Assembly (NCBI GenBank): GCA_030532125.1
Contig: JAUNLU010000001.1
Location: forward strand, 363,960-427,959
Direction: 5' to 3'
Length of the DNA: 64,000 nucleotides
Origin: Trueperella sp.
GTDB taxonomy: Bacteria; Actinomycetota; Actinomycetes; Actinomycetales; Actinomycetaceae
Shown here: piece by piece, positions 26,580-36,774 of the stretch
How the letters are laid out: each line of letters opens with the position of its first letter
How positions within the stretch are numbered: the first letter of the stretch is position 1
Notes under the pieces: generated by a model
What the model saw: only the letters and a program-made list of their open reading frames with translations
Database searches by the model: none
Told to the model about the DNA's origin: nothing
Position numbers and translations under genes: made by a program

Positions 26580-27287
26580 CTAGATTTCCCGCCGGATGAT
26601 GCCGGGAGCAGCTTGGGCTTCTTTCATTTCCGCTAGTGCGCGGTTGATAGTTTGCGCAAAAACTTCGGGTGGTTGGGCGCCAGAGAGACCAAATCTGCCT
26701 CCCACTACGAAGAACGGCACCCCAGTTATTTCTAGAGTGGCGGCGTCGCGGATGTCGCCGCGTACTTCGTCAGCGTATTCGCCAGACTCCAGCACATCAG
26801 CCGTGATGTCGGCGTCGAGCCCAAATTCCTCAGCAATTTCTACCAAAGTGGCCGGATCAGCGATATTGCGCCCCGCAGTAAAGTGCGCCCGGAACAAGGC
26901 TTCAAACATTTCAGCGCCAGCGATAGCGGCAGCCAGGGGGGTATCTCCGGTGGCTTTGGCGGCGTAGACCAGCTGATGTGCCAAAAAAGCGTTGACTTCC
27001 TGGACTAGATCGAAATTTATTTCTAGCCCCTCACCTGCTGCCAGCTCAGTGATCTGGTGTAGTGTTTCGGTGGCTTCCGCAGCGCTGGCGCCCTGCGCCT
27101 GGCTCAGGTTTTCCACGGCACTGCCATGTGGTGCGGTGGGTGCATCTGGGGCAAGCTGGAAAGAGTGGAATTCCACTGCCACTCGCTTGCCGGATAGTTC
27201 AATACCTTTTTCCAGCCGGTGTTTGCCAATCCAGCTCCACGGGCAGGCAATATCTATCCAAGCATGCACAACGATGTCGTGTTCCAT
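26580..27287 (-). CDS. DsbA-family/FrnE-like oxidoreductase with single active-site cysteine
   Basis: 235 residues from the ATG at 27287; a longer frame upstream lacks signals. Thioredoxin-fold protein of the FrnE/2-hydroxychromene-2-carboxylate isomerase group, with the helical insertion after strand 2 and the cis-Pro loop ITGVPFFVVGGRFGLSGAQ that defines the family. The active site is CPWS (Cys15-Ser18), whereas many FrnE proteins have CPWC, so dithiol oxidase activity is unlikely and a glutathione- or mycothiol-transferase/isomerase role is more plausible. Cytoplasmic; no signal peptide. Confidence 0.87.
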   Translation of the reverse strand: MEHDIVVHAWIDIACPWSWIGKHRLEKGIELSGKRVAVEFHSFQLAPDAPTAPHGSAVENLSQAQGASAAEATETLHQITELAAGEGLEINFDLVQEVNAFLAHQLVYAAKATGDTPLAAAIAGAEMFEALFRAHFTAGRNIADPATLVEIAEEFGLDADITADVLESGEYADEVRGDIRDAATLEITGVPFFVVGGRFGLSGAQPPEVFAQTINRALAEMKEAQAAPGIIRREI

Positions 27288-27401
27288 GCAGCTCACTCTA
27301 CCTATTGATTGGCGCAGAAACCTAGCGCATGGGCAGCGCATAACTTAGCGCAGCAATTTTGCTCAGCGCAGGGCGGGGCGGCGGTGAGCGGCGTCGTCCC
27401 T

Positions 27402-27407
27402 TAGAAT
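27402..27407 (+). promoter_or_regulatory. Leaderless -10 element for oligopeptidase B
   Basis: TAGAAT lies six bases before the GTG start at 27414, with no Shine-Dalgarno, the same spacing as at other leaderless candidates in the window. Confidence 0.5.
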
Positions 27408-27413
27408 GTAGCG

Positions 27414-29531
27414 GTGACTGAAATGACTAGCCCGCCGCAGGCAGAAAAACGCGCCAGTGTTCGCTCCTTCCACGGAGATGATTTCACCGATTACTACGCT
27501 TGGATGAGCGATCTGAACGATCCGGAAATGCGCGCTCATTTAGCTGCGGAAAATGCTTGGTTTTCCCAGCGCACCGCGCATTTAGGCGAGTTGCAGGAAA
27601 AGCTAGTTGCTGAAATGGCAGCCCATACACAGGAAGACGACGTCACTGCTGCGGTGCGCCGGGGCGACTACTGGTATTGGACCCGAACCTGGGACGGCCG
27701 CGAGTATCCGGGATATTTCCGAGTAGCGGCAACTGGAGCAGAACGCCCTGATCCGGCAACACTGGCGGCAGATTCGGATGCAGCTACGGTGGTTTATGAC
27801 GGCAACGAGTTGGCAGCTGGCGAAGATTTCTTTGCCATAGGTTCCCGGGCTATCTCGCCAGATGCTGAGCTGTGCGCGCTCGCGGTGGATAACAGCGGGG
27901 GCGAAGAATTTACCTTGCGGGTACACCATATCGATTCTGGGGCGGTGCGGGATGACGCTGTGCGCCATATCGGCTACGGCTTGGTGTGGAGTGCAGATTC
28001 TAAATACCTGTACTACACCCGCAATGACGACGCTTGGCGCAGCTATCAGGTGTGGCGCCACGAAGTGGGTACCAGCCCCGAAAATGACGAGCTGCTTTTC
28101 CAAGAAGACGAACCCGGATTTGAAGTTGGGTTGGAAAGCTCGCGGGACGGCAAGTGGGCAGTGGTGACTAGCCAGTCAACTACTACGCAAGAGGTACGGC
28201 TATTTTCCCTGGTGAATCGGGATGAAAGCTTCGTGGTGTGCCCGCGGCAGCCCGGGCTGGACTACAGCGTGGAAGTGGCGGGAGATAAGCTACTCATCTT
28301 GCATAATCTTCACAATATTGGCTTCGATCTGAGCTGGGCGCCGCTGGGGCCGAGCCAGCCAGCTGATTGGCAGTTAGTATTTGCGGCCGGTGCGCAAGAG
28401 CGGCTAGTGGAAGTCCAGGCCTTTGCCGATTTTGCAGCCGTCTTGTTCCGCAGTGGTGGCGGCACTGCGCTACAGGTAATCCCAGCAGAAAGTTACGCTG
28501 GGAAAACTGTTGCGGGGGTACCGGCGTCGTACCGGATACCTACCCCGGAGGGAGCCAGCCTAGAGTTTTATGCTAATCCACAGTGGGAAACTGGTGAGCT
28601 GGTCTTCACGCAAGAGTCTCTAGTGGAGCCACCTACCCAGATTGCCTGGGAGGTAGCAAATCAGCAGGCCACCGTGCTTAAGCAACTGTCGGTGCCGGGC
28701 TACGATCCAGCACAGTTCGTGACTTACCGTGAATTTGCCACCGCAGCAGATGGCACCCAGATTACGCTCACGATTGCCCATCGGGCAGATCTGCCGCGCG
28801 ATGGCAGCGCACCCGGCTTGCTCTATGGCTATGGCTCATACGAAATTTCTATTGACCCGTGGTTCTCGGTGAATTTCTTGCCGATATTGGAGCGCGGCAT
28901 GGTTTATGCAATCGCCCATATCCGTGGCGGTGGCGAAATGGGCCGGCAGTGGTATGAAGACGGCAAACTAGACAAAAAGCGCAATACCTTTACTGATTTC
29001 ATTGCAGCTGCCGATCACCTGCACACCACTGGATTGGTGGCGCCAGATCGGCTGGCAGCTGAGGGGCGGTCTGCGGGCGGCTTGCTAATGGGTGCAGTAG
29101 CTAATCTCGGGCGGGACCGCTTTCGAGTCATTCACGCTGGGGTGCCATTTGTAGATGCGCTTACCACTATTTTGAATCCGGATATGCCACTAACTGTGGG
29201 GGAGTGGGAAGAGTGGGGCAATCCGCTCGCATCCGAAGAAATCTACTGGTATATGCGCAGCTATTCGCCGTATGACAATGTGGAAGCGGCTGAATACCCA
29301 GCAATTTTGGCGACGACGTCGCTAAACGATATTCGGGTCAGCTGCACGGAACCGACGAAGTGGATTGCCAAGTTGCAGGAGCTGGCTACTAATGATCCGG
29401 TGGCGCGCCCGATTGTGCAGCATACCGAGATGGTGGCCGGGCACGGCGGTGGCACCGGGCGCTACAAGAAATGGCAGCAGCGGGCAGAAGAGCTAGCGTT
29501 TATCTTTGACCAGCTCGGCATCACGCAGTAG
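27414..29531 (+). CDS. ptrB: Oligopeptidase B (prolyl oligopeptidase family S9)
   Basis: 705 residues: N-terminal seven-bladed beta-propeller (about 70-420) and C-terminal alpha/beta hydrolase. Catalytic Ser in GRSAGG, Asp in TSLNDIRV and His in AGHGGGTGRY are in the expected order. The IAHIRGGGEMGRQWYEDGKL segment is characteristic of this family. It cleaves short peptides after Arg or Lys in the cytoplasm. Full length for the family. Confidence 0.95.
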   Translation: MTEMTSPPQAEKRASVRSFHGDDFTDYYAWMSDLNDPEMRAHLAAENAWFSQRTAHLGELQEKLVAEMAAHTQEDDVTAAVRRGDYWYWTRTWDGREYPGYFRVAATGAERPDPATLAADSDAATVVYDGNELAAGEDFFAIGSRAISPDAELCALAVDNSGGEEFTLRVHHIDSGAVRDDAVRHIGYGLVWSADSKYLYYTRNDDAWRSYQVWRHEVGTSPENDELLFQEDEPGFEVGLESSRDGKWAVVTSQSTTTQEVRLFSLVNRDESFVVCPRQPGLDYSVEVAGDKLLILHNLHNIGFDLSWAPLGPSQPADWQLVFAAGAQERLVEVQAFADFAAVLFRSGGGTALQVIPAESYAGKTVAGVPASYRIPTPEGASLEFYANPQWETGELVFTQESLVEPPTQIAWEVANQQATVLKQLSVPGYDPAQFVTYREFATAADGTQITLTIAHRADLPRDGSAPGLLYGYGSYEISIDPWFSVNFLPILERGMVYAIAHIRGGGEMGRQWYEDGKLDKKRNTFTDFIAAADHLHTTGLVAPDRLAAEGRSAGGLLMGAVANLGRDRFRVIHAGVPFVDALTTILNPDMPLTVGEWEEWGNPLASEEIYWYMRSYSPYDNVEAAEYPAILATTSLNDIRVSCTEPTKWIAKLQELATNDPVARPIVQHTEMVAGHGGGTGRYKKWQQRAEELAFIFDQLGITQ

Positions 29532-29548
29532 TCGGCAACTGGTGGCGG

Positions 29549-30913
29549 TTAGACTTCCTCGGGGTTAAGCGCAGCAGCTTTCAGTGCGTTCTTCCAGGAG
29601 CCAAAGCGCTGCCGGATTGCTGCCCCCGAGGGCAGCTTGCCGTAGTTACCGGAGTCCTTCAGCCAGCGGGTGTAGCCATTGAATGAGGGCTTGTACTCCT
29701 GGGCGCGCGAGGAATCAGCATACATTCGCAGAGCCTTGAGATAGTCCGCGTTAGTGAACTTCAACCCGCCGCGGGCGCGGCCGCGCCGCGCGCGCAGCCC
29801 GATAGCTTCAAGCGCATCATTCCAATAACCGTTGAAGCGCTTGATTACGGTCTGTGAAGTGGGTGGCCACAGCACTGCACCGGATTTTAGTTCTGGATAG
29901 TTCACCACGAACTTTGCCCGGTAGGCGTCATAATCTTTAGCTGCCAGGGAGAGCCGAGGGTTCTGCGCCGAGAGCTGTTGGCCGGCAGCGATCATGCCCA
30001 GTGCCCAGTCAGCGTATTTCGCCGGCAGATCGGCGATATGGGTGAGCACATCTTGGCGGATTGCTGCGGGTAGGTCAGCGTGAGCTGCGGGTTCGGCGTC
30101 ATTCTTTGCCGCCAGGGTCAGGTATAGTGCGGCGCGCAGGGAGTCCTCAGAGAATTGCTGTGCTGGACCGCGCGTTACCCGCGCGGCATCTAGGGCACTG
30201 GCTCGCCGCAATACTTCTAGGGCTACTGTGGCGGCGGAAGTAGCTACTTCGGAGAGCTGCGCAGAGAATTCTGCAGCTTGATCTGCAGGCGGCCCGCACA
30301 GATCTGAAATGCCGCGGACGGCGAAGAACGGCACATCCCATTTCTTCGCTACTTGCGCTGCGGCTTGCGACTCCATATCGGCGCTGAGCGCATCCGGGAA
30401 GTGGGCGCGAATCTTTTCCACGTTTTCCGCAGTGACGAATGCGTCTGAGGAGAGCATTGGGCCGATCTGGATATTCACTTCGCCGGCAAATGCGGCTGCG
30501 GTGGCATGCGCCGTCTCCAGCAGTATTGGGTCAGCTGGGAAAGCAGAGATTTCATAGCCGGGAACTTGACCTAGGGGATAGCCGAATGCGGTGCGGTCCG
30601 CGCCAGCGTTAATGTATTCCGTGCCGATCACGACGTCGCGCACCTTGATCTGGGTAGCGAGGCCTCCAGCCGACCCGATATAGACGACGACCTGCGGATT
30701 GTACTTATTTAGTAGGCAAGTTAGGGTGCTAGCGGCAGCTACCATGCCGATTCCACTTTCTGCTAGCACCAGCGAGGTGCGTCCTTTAACGGCGCAGGTA
30801 ACTTCCCCGGTGGAGAGGGTGCGGGTGGTCAATTGGTAGCTATCGAGCATCTGCAGCGCCGGGGCCAGTTCTTCGGGCATGGCGGCCAGAATGATGGCAT
30901 TTACAAAGGTCAT
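29549..30913 (-). CDS. MTA/SAH nucleosidase fused to C-terminal homing-endonuclease-associated-type repeats
   Basis: 454 residues, twice the size of ordinary MTA/SAH nucleosidase. Residues 1-240 are the PNP/UDP phosphorylase fold with acidic residues of AMPEE near the start, ESGIGMVAA, DMES (Glu181) and GISDLCG (Asp204), the usual catalytic set for splitting adenine from methylthioadenosine or S-adenosylhomocysteine. Residues 250-325 are helical. Residues 327-373 and 388-448 are two repeats ending (S/G)(A/Q)xIxxRFGSWxxALxAAxL, which resemble the homing-endonuclease-associated HNH_repeat family; the linker is Arg-rich (RARRGRARGG). No HNH nuclease domain is present. The start overlaps the fur stop by four bases. 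Confidence 0.85.
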   Translation of the reverse strand: MTFVNAIILAAMPEELAPALQMLDSYQLTTRTLSTGEVTCAVKGRTSLVLAESGIGMVAAASTLTCLLNKYNPQVVVYIGSAGGLATQIKVRDVVIGTEYINAGADRTAFGYPLGQVPGYEISAFPADPILLETAHATAAAFAGEVNIQIGPMLSSDAFVTAENVEKIRAHFPDALSADMESQAAAQVAKKWDVPFFAVRGISDLCGPPADQAAEFSAQLSEVATSAATVALEVLRRASALDAARVTRGPAQQFSEDSLRAALYLTLAAKNDAEPAAHADLPAAIRQDVLTHIADLPAKYADWALGMIAAGQQLSAQNPRLSLAAKDYDAYRAKFVVNYPELKSGAVLWPPTSQTVIKRFNGYWNDALEAIGLRARRGRARGGLKFTNADYLKALRMYADSSRAQEYKPSFNGYTRWLKDSGNYGKLPSGAAIRQRFGSWKNALKAAALNPEEV

Positions 30914-31350
30914 GATTGCTCCTGACAGTCAGGACAGTGTCCCCAGAAAATCACTTCCGCCTCATCTACTTGGTAGCCGTGGGTTTCGGATGGTTCCAGG
31001 CAGGGTGCATTACCCACTGCACAGGGGATATCCAAGATAGCGCCACAGCTCCGGCACACCAGGTGGTGATGGTTGTCGTTATGGGCTATTTCGTAGCGAT
31101 GCAAGGAACCGGTAGGGGAAATTACGTGCAGCAGTTCCTTCTTGGTGAGTGCATGTAAGACGTCGTAGATGGCTTGGGTGGATACCGAGCCGAGACGTTT
31201 CGACACTCCGCGGCGCACCATTTCTGGGGTGGAGTGTGGATGAGTCGCTAATTCTGCCAGCACGGCGAGCCGGGGCTGAGTGACGCGCAGTCCAACTGTG
31301 CGCAGCAGCTCGGCGAATTCTTCGGTGCTAGCGGCGTTTTTCATCATCAT
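30910..31350 (-). CDS. Fur-family metal-dependent regulator
   Basis: 146 residues. N-terminal winged helix (about 9-85) with GLRVTQPRLAVLAEL and the recognition segment VSTQAIYDVLHAL. The C-terminal dimerisation domain has HNDNHHHLVCRSC (metal site and first CxxC) and a terminal CPDC for structural zinc. FurA/PerR-like by general sequence; Fur and PerR cannot be separated with confidence. No katG follows. The stop overlaps the start of the nucleosidase-fusion gene (ATGA), so the two form an operon. No obvious Shine-Dalgarno lies before the ATG. Confidence 0.92.
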   Translation of the reverse strand: MMMKNAASTEEFAELLRTVGLRVTQPRLAVLAELATHPHSTPEMVRRGVSKRLGSVSTQAIYDVLHALTKKELLHVISPTGSLHRYEIAHNDNHHHLVCRSCGAILDIPCAVGNAPCLEPSETHGYQVDEAEVIFWGHCPDCQEQS

Positions 31351-31529
31351 TTATGTTGCCGATAAAACTCAAACTATTCAACAGGAAAAAGAACTATTGA
31401 ACGAAAGTGACAAAACTGGATAAAAAATTGGGGGAGGCGCCGGGCAAAATAAAAGACACGCCGGTAATTTCACCGGTGGAAAACGGGAAGTTCGGGGTAT
31501 TTACAAGTAAATCCCCCGATAGGTGTTCG

Positions 31530-31545
31530 CCACGCCATATTGTGG
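31530..31545. promoter_or_regulatory. NrdR box 1 upstream of nrdH
   Basis: CCACGCCATATTGTGG matches the 16-bp consensus ACACWATATATWGTGT at 11 positions. With box 2 it forms a pair with 16 intervening bases, the canonical NrdR tandem spacing. Binding would repress nrdHIEF when dATP is high. Confidence 0.65.
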
Positions 31546-31561
31546 TTGTTTCTTTAATCGG

Positions 31562-31577
31562 CCACTAGGTGTAGTGT
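31562..31577. promoter_or_regulatory. NrdR box 2 upstream of nrdH
   Basis: CCACTAGGTGTAGTGT matches the NrdR consensus at 12 of 16 positions, starting exactly 32 bases after box 1. A 7-bp inverted repeat (AGGTGTA/TACACCT, 31567-31585) overlaps it. Confidence 0.65.
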
Positions 31578-31627
31578 TTACACCTGAACATTGCAGACGT
31601 AGCGTCGCCGTGAAGGAAAGAAGAAAA

Positions 31628-31894
31628 ATGAGCATTCTGGTATACAGCAAACCTAATTGCGTACAGTGCACTGCCACCATGCGTACATTGCGTAAGCACG
31701 GCTTGGAATTTACTGAAATTGACCTCACCCAGGATCCAGCAGCCCTCGATACTGTTAAGGCGCTTGGATACCAGCAGGCTCCAGTAGTTTTTGCTGATGG
31801 GGATCACTGGGCAGGATTCCGCCCGGATCTACTGAAAGGTCTAGCTGCTAAGCAAATGGCGGCACAGGCAGAACAGGTTTCAGTAACAGCGTAG
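31628..31894 (+). CDS. nrdH: Glutaredoxin-like protein NrdH
   Basis: 88 residues from the ATG at 31628, preceded by GAAGGAAAGAAG; the longer open frame upstream covers the regulatory region. NrdH is the thioredoxin-reductase-dependent electron donor for class Ib ribonucleotide reductase. The redox motif CVQC (NrdH type CxQC), the APVV cis-Pro strand and the conserved WxGFRPDLL segment are present. First gene of nrdHIEF, with nrdI starting four bases after its stop. Confidence 0.97.
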   Translation: MSILVYSKPNCVQCTATMRTLRKHGLEFTEIDLTQDPAALDTVKALGYQQAPVVFADGDHWAGFRPDLLKGLAAKQMAAQAEQVSVTA

Positions 31895-31898
31895 CGGC

Positions 31899-32300
31899 AT
31901 GGTAAACATCGTCTACTTTTCTTCGACCACTAATAACACCAAACGGTTCGTAGAAAAATTAGGTTTCCCAGCGCAACGTATTCCGCTCTACCCCAAAGAG
32001 GGGCCACTGACAGTGGACGAAGAATACGTGCTGGTTGTTCCTACTTACGGCGGCGGCAACCTCAAAGGTGCCGTCCCGAAACAGGTAATAAAATTCCTCA
32101 ACGATCCGCATAATCGTGCGCTTATTCGGGGAGTTATCTCCGGAGGAAATACTAACTTTGGCGCAGCCTACGGGCTGGCAGGGGACATCATCTCCGCAAA
32201 AACAAAAGTGCCACATATGTATCGCTTTGAACTCCTTGGCACACCCACGGACGTCGAGAAAGTCCGCGAAGGATTGGAAGAATTTTGGAAAAAACTATGA
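31899..32300 (+). CDS. nrdI: NrdI flavodoxin-like maturase
   Basis: 133 residues, flavodoxin fold binding [18 protein letters not shown] is the phosphate loop, PTYGGGN the first isoalloxazine loop and [16 protein letters not shown] the second, all typical of NrdI. It supplies the oxidant that assembles the dimanganese-tyrosyl radical cofactor of NrdF. Its stop overlaps the nrdE ATG (ATGA). Confidence 0.97.
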   Translation: MVNIVYFSSTTNNTKRFVEKLGFPAQRIPLYPKEGPLTVDEEYVLVVPTYGGGNLKGAVPKQVIKFLNDPHNRALIRGVISGGNTNFGAAYGLAGDIISAKTKVPHMYRFELLGTPTDVEKVREGLEEFWKKL

Positions 32301-34423
32301 AAGATCTGCCGGTACCTCCGGATCAGGATTATCACGCCTTAAATGCACAGCTGAATATCTACGACGCCGATGGCAAGATCCAGTTTGAAGCAGATAAAGA
32401 AGCCACTAAGCAGTATTTCATTCAGCATGTAGAGCCAAATACCATGCGATTTGATTCGCTGGAAGAAAAGCTCGACTATCTGGTGGAAAATGGCTATTAC
32501 GAGCCAGAAGTACTGGCACAGTACTCGCCGGAATTTATTAAGCAGCTCTATAAAGACTGCTACGCTCACGATTTCCAGTTCTCGAGTTTCTTGGGCGCTT
32601 TCAAGTACTACACGTCCTATACCTTGAAGACTTTTGACGGCAGCCGGTACCTGGAGCGCTTTGAAGACCGAGTGTGCATGGTGGCGCTTACCCTGGCGGA
32701 GGGCGACGAAACTCAGGCACAGAACCTGATGGAAGAAATTATCACCGGGCGTTTCCAGCCGGCTACCCCGACTTTCCTGAATGCCGGCAAAGCTGCCCGC
32801 GGGGAATTAGTGTCCTGCTTCCTGCTGCGGGTAGAAGACAATATGGAATCCATCGGGCGGTCCATCAACTCTTCCCTGCAGTTGTCAAAACGCGGCGGCG
32901 GCGTGGCGTTAAATCTCACCAACCTGCGGGAACAAGGCGCACCGATTAAGAAAATTGAGAACCAGTCCTCCGGCGTCAACCCAGTTATGAAATTACTGGA
33001 AGATGCGTTCTCGTATGCGAACCAGCTGGGAGCTCGCCAAGGTGCGGGCGCCGTCTATCTGCACGCCCACCACCCGGATATTATGCGTTTTCTGGATACC
33101 AAGCGGGAAAATGCAGATGAAAAGATACGGATCAAGACCCTTTCGCTCGGCGTCGTCATTCCAGATGTGACTTTCCGGCTGGCGCGGGACAACGAAGATA
33201 TGTATCTGTTCTCCCCGTACGACGTAGAACGGGTGTACGGCGTGCCGATGACCGAAATTTCGATCACCGAAAAGTACGACGAAATGGTGGCGGATGACCG
33301 GATCAAGAAATACAAGATCAACGCCCGGCACTTCTTCCAGACTTTGGCTGAGATTCAGTTTGAGTCCGGCTATCCCTACATCGTCTTTGAAGACACCGTG
33401 AACAAAGCCAACCCGATCGACGGGCGGATCTCGATGTCTAACCTGTGCTCGGAAATTTTGCAGGTATCGGAGGCCTCGACATATAACGCGGACTCTTCCT
33501 ATGCCCACGTGGGGAAAGACATTTCCTGCAACCTCGGTTCGCTGAACATTGCGCACGCAATGGATTCGCCAGATTTTGGCAAAACGATCAGCACCGCTAT
33601 TCGGGCATTGACCGCAGTATCTGATCAGACCGATATTTCTTCGGTGCCATCGGTGGAGCGCGGTAACAATATGTCACACGCGATCGGTTTAGGGCAGATG
33701 AATCTGCACGGCTATCTCGGGCGGGAGCGGATCTACTACGGTTCGCCGGAAGCCTTGGATTTCACCAATATCTACTTCTACACCGTGGCATACCATGCGA
33801 TTCGCAGCTCGATGGAACTGGCGCGCGAGCGCGGCGAAACTTTCGACGGTTTCGAGAGGTCAGACTACGCATCCGGCAAGTACTTTGAAAAGTACATCAA
33901 CCAGGAGTGGGTACCGCAGCACGAGCGCGTGGCAGAACTGTTCGCCAATATCCATATTCCGACGCAAGATGATTGGCGAGAATTGGCGCAAGACGTCGCT
34001 AAATACGGCATGTACAACCAAAACTTGCAGGCCGTACCGCCTACCGGTTCTATTTCGTATATCAACCACTCGACGTCGTCTATCCACCCGATCGTGTCCA
34101 AGATTGAGATTCGTAAAGAGGGGAAACTGGGGCGTGCCTACTACCCAGCGGCCTATATGGATAATGACAATCTCGAGTACTACCAGGACGCATACGAAAT
34201 CGGGCCGGAAAAGATCATTGACACCTACGCGGTAGCAACCCAGCATGTGGATCAAGGGCTGTCGCTGACGCTGTTCTACCCGGATACGGTTACCACTCGT
34301 GATGTGAACCGGAACTACATCTACGCTTGGCGTAAGGGAATTAAGACGCTCTACTACATGCGGATTCGGCAGGCTGCTTTGGAAGGTACCGAAGTGCAAG
34401 GCTGCGTTTCGTGCATGCTCTAA
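32297..34423 (+). CDS. nrdE: Class Ib ribonucleoside-diphosphate reductase alpha subunit
   Basis: 708 residues from the ATG overlapping nrdI; a TTG four codons upstream is unlikely. Catalytic subunit reducing ribonucleoside diphosphates. Motifs include [24 protein letters not shown] (active-site Cys), the NLCSEIL loop with the radical and second redox Cys, and the C-terminal CVSC tail that shuttles electrons from NrdH. The N terminus lacks the ATP cone, as expected for class Ib, so overall activity is not controlled by dATP through a cone. Confidence 0.97.
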   Translation: MKDLPVPPDQDYHALNAQLNIYDADGKIQFEADKEATKQYFIQHVEPNTMRFDSLEEKLDYLVENGYYEPEVLAQYSPEFIKQLYKDCYAHDFQFSSFLGAFKYYTSYTLKTFDGSRYLERFEDRVCMVALTLAEGDETQAQNLMEEIITGRFQPATPTFLNAGKAARGELVSCFLLRVEDNMESIGRSINSSLQLSKRGGGVALNLTNLREQGAPIKKIENQSSGVNPVMKLLEDAFSYANQLGARQGAGAVYLHAHHPDIMRFLDTKRENADEKIRIKTLSLGVVIPDVTFRLARDNEDMYLFSPYDVERVYGVPMTEISITEKYDEMVADDRIKKYKINARHFFQTLAEIQFESGYPYIVFEDTVNKANPIDGRISMSNLCSEILQVSEASTYNADSSYAHVGKDISCNLGSLNIAHAMDSPDFGKTISTAIRALTAVSDQTDISSVPSVERGNNMSHAIGLGQMNLHGYLGRERIYYGSPEALDFTNIYFYTVAYHAIRSSMELARERGETFDGFERSDYASGKYFEKYINQEWVPQHERVAELFANIHIPTQDDWRELAQDVAKYGMYNQNLQAVPPTGSISYINHSTSSIHPIVSKIEIRKEGKLGRAYYPAAYMDNDNLEYYQDAYEIGPEKIIDTYAVATQHVDQGLSLTLFYPDTVTTRDVNRNYIYAWRKGIKTLYYMRIRQAALEGTEVQGCVSCML

Positions 34424-34441
34424 TGTGGTCTTAGGGACTGA

Positions 34442-35434
<993 letters not shown>

Positions 35435-35464
35435 CCGCACTACCGCGCCAGCGCGGAGAGCACG

Positions 35465-36040
35465 ATGAATATTCTGGTGGTCTGTACCGGCAATATCTGC
35501 CGGTCCCCAATGGGGGAAATCGTATTGCGGGCACAATTAGCGGCGGCTGGTGTTGCCGCTGAGGTATCTTCTGCCGGAGTTTCGGCAGAAGAATCCGGCA
35601 ACTACATTGACCGGCGCGCCGCCCAAGAGCTGCGCCGCAATGGGTACCAAGTGCCGGAAGTACATCACGCCCACCAAGTCACCGCATCAGAACTGCGCGC
35701 TGCCGATCTGGTGCTGGCGATGACGGTGGGGCACGCCCGGTCCTTGCGGGCTACGATGGCGCGGCTCGGAATTGATACCGAAAAATTGCATCTGTGGCGG
35801 GAGTTTGACGGCACCACTGCGGTCGCACCGCAGGGCGCCTTTGGTCCAGGCGGGCCGCTCGCAAATGCACAGCCGAAAAAGCGTTCCAGATTTGCTGATT
35901 TCTACACTTCGGATGGCAGCCTAGATGTGCCAGATCCGTGGTATTCCACCGATCAGAGTGGGTTCACTGCCACCCTGGACACAGTAGAAGCCGGCGCTCG
36001 CGGCATAGTGAATTGGCTTAGCGCTCAAACCTCGGATTAA
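35465..36040 (+). CDS. Low-molecular-weight protein tyrosine phosphatase
   Basis: 191 residues. The P loop CTGNICRS begins at Cys7 and satisfies CX5R(S/T). The general acid is in DPWYSTD near residue 160. The family is about 150-160 residues long; this one has an extra Gly/Pro/Lys-rich loop (about 125-140) before the DPW. It removes phosphate from tyrosines, often on cell-surface polysaccharide kinases, but no such kinase is adjacent. The 3' end overlaps the convergent lipoprotein gene by 23 bases. Confidence 0.93.
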   Translation: MNILVVCTGNICRSPMGEIVLRAQLAAAGVAAEVSSAGVSAEESGNYIDRRAAQELRRNGYQVPEVHHAHQVTASELRAADLVLAMTVGHARSLRATMARLGIDTEKLHLWREFDGTTAVAPQGAFGPGGPLANAQPKKRSRFADFYTSDGSLDVPDPWYSTDQSGFTATLDTVEAGARGIVNWLSAQTSD

Positions 36041-36761
36041 TAATCCGTTGGGGCTCGTCAATTCCAGTCAGCTCTGAGACGCGCACGGTAGAACGCCCAG
36101 AAATAGTGGACTCAGTCTCGGAGCGCAGCACCAGGTAGTCGGGGCGCACGTAGATGCGGCTCAGCATTTTTCGGCCCGATTCACTGCCATCGTCGATCTC
36201 AGCTTCCAATACGAAAACTGTGTCGCCACCAATTTTGGCTGCCTCTCCCAAGGTGTAAACCAGGTTGGGGCTAGTGCCAGCGGCGCGCAGATTTGGGTTC
36301 ATCAGCGCTTCAAAACGCTTCGGCAGGGTAGCTTGATAGGCGACGTCTGCCTCTTTGGAGTCGGGGCGAGCCTGGACCCAGCTCCCATCTGGCTGTTTGA
36401 GGTAGGCAGCGCCGTTTGCCAGGATGACCTGGGAGCCCGGGTTGTCCGAATTAGGCTCGGAGGTTATCTCCACCATGAGCGGATCAATATTTACCCGTGA
36501 AACAGAGACGACGGTGCCGTTTATAGTGTCAGTCTGTACGTAGCCAGCTAGTTTACCAAGTGCCTCTGCTTCGCAGAACGCCAGCTCGCGCGCGCTAATC
36601 AGGCTCTGTTTCCGCCCCAATGGATTTTTACACTTGGTGGGAACGGGATCTGTGGCGTTAGCGGAGTCCGCCGGTTTATCTGTTTGCGAAGAATCGAGGC
36701 TACAACCTGAAATTCCCAGTGCTAATAGGGCGGCAGTTAATACCGAAACCATTCGACGCAT
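36018..36761 (-). CDS. Putative lipoprotein, possibly LppX/LprAFG-like
   Basis: 247 residues with a lipoprotein signal: MRRMVSVLTAALLALGISGC, lipobox ISG-C with Cys20. After an Asp/Ser-rich linker come a pair of cysteines (CKNPLGRKQ and FCEAEAL) and a beta-rich domain that loosely recalls the LppX/LprAFG lipid carriers (ILANGAAYLKQPDGSWVQA). It lies 13 bases downstream of the sugar-binding protein gene on the same strand, perhaps as the last gene of that operon. Function uncertain. Confidence 0.7.
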   Translation of the reverse strand: MRRMVSVLTAALLALGISGCSLDSSQTDKPADSANATDPVPTKCKNPLGRKQSLISARELAFCEAEALGKLAGYVQTDTINGTVVSVSRVNIDPLMVEITSEPNSDNPGSQVILANGAAYLKQPDGSWVQARPDSKEADVAYQATLPKRFEALMNPNLRAAGTSPNLVYTLGEAAKIGGDTVFVLEAEIDDGSESGRKMLSRIYVRPDYLVLRSETESTISGRSTVRVSELTGIDEPQRIINPRFER

Positions 36762-36774
36762 ATTGACCTACTTG

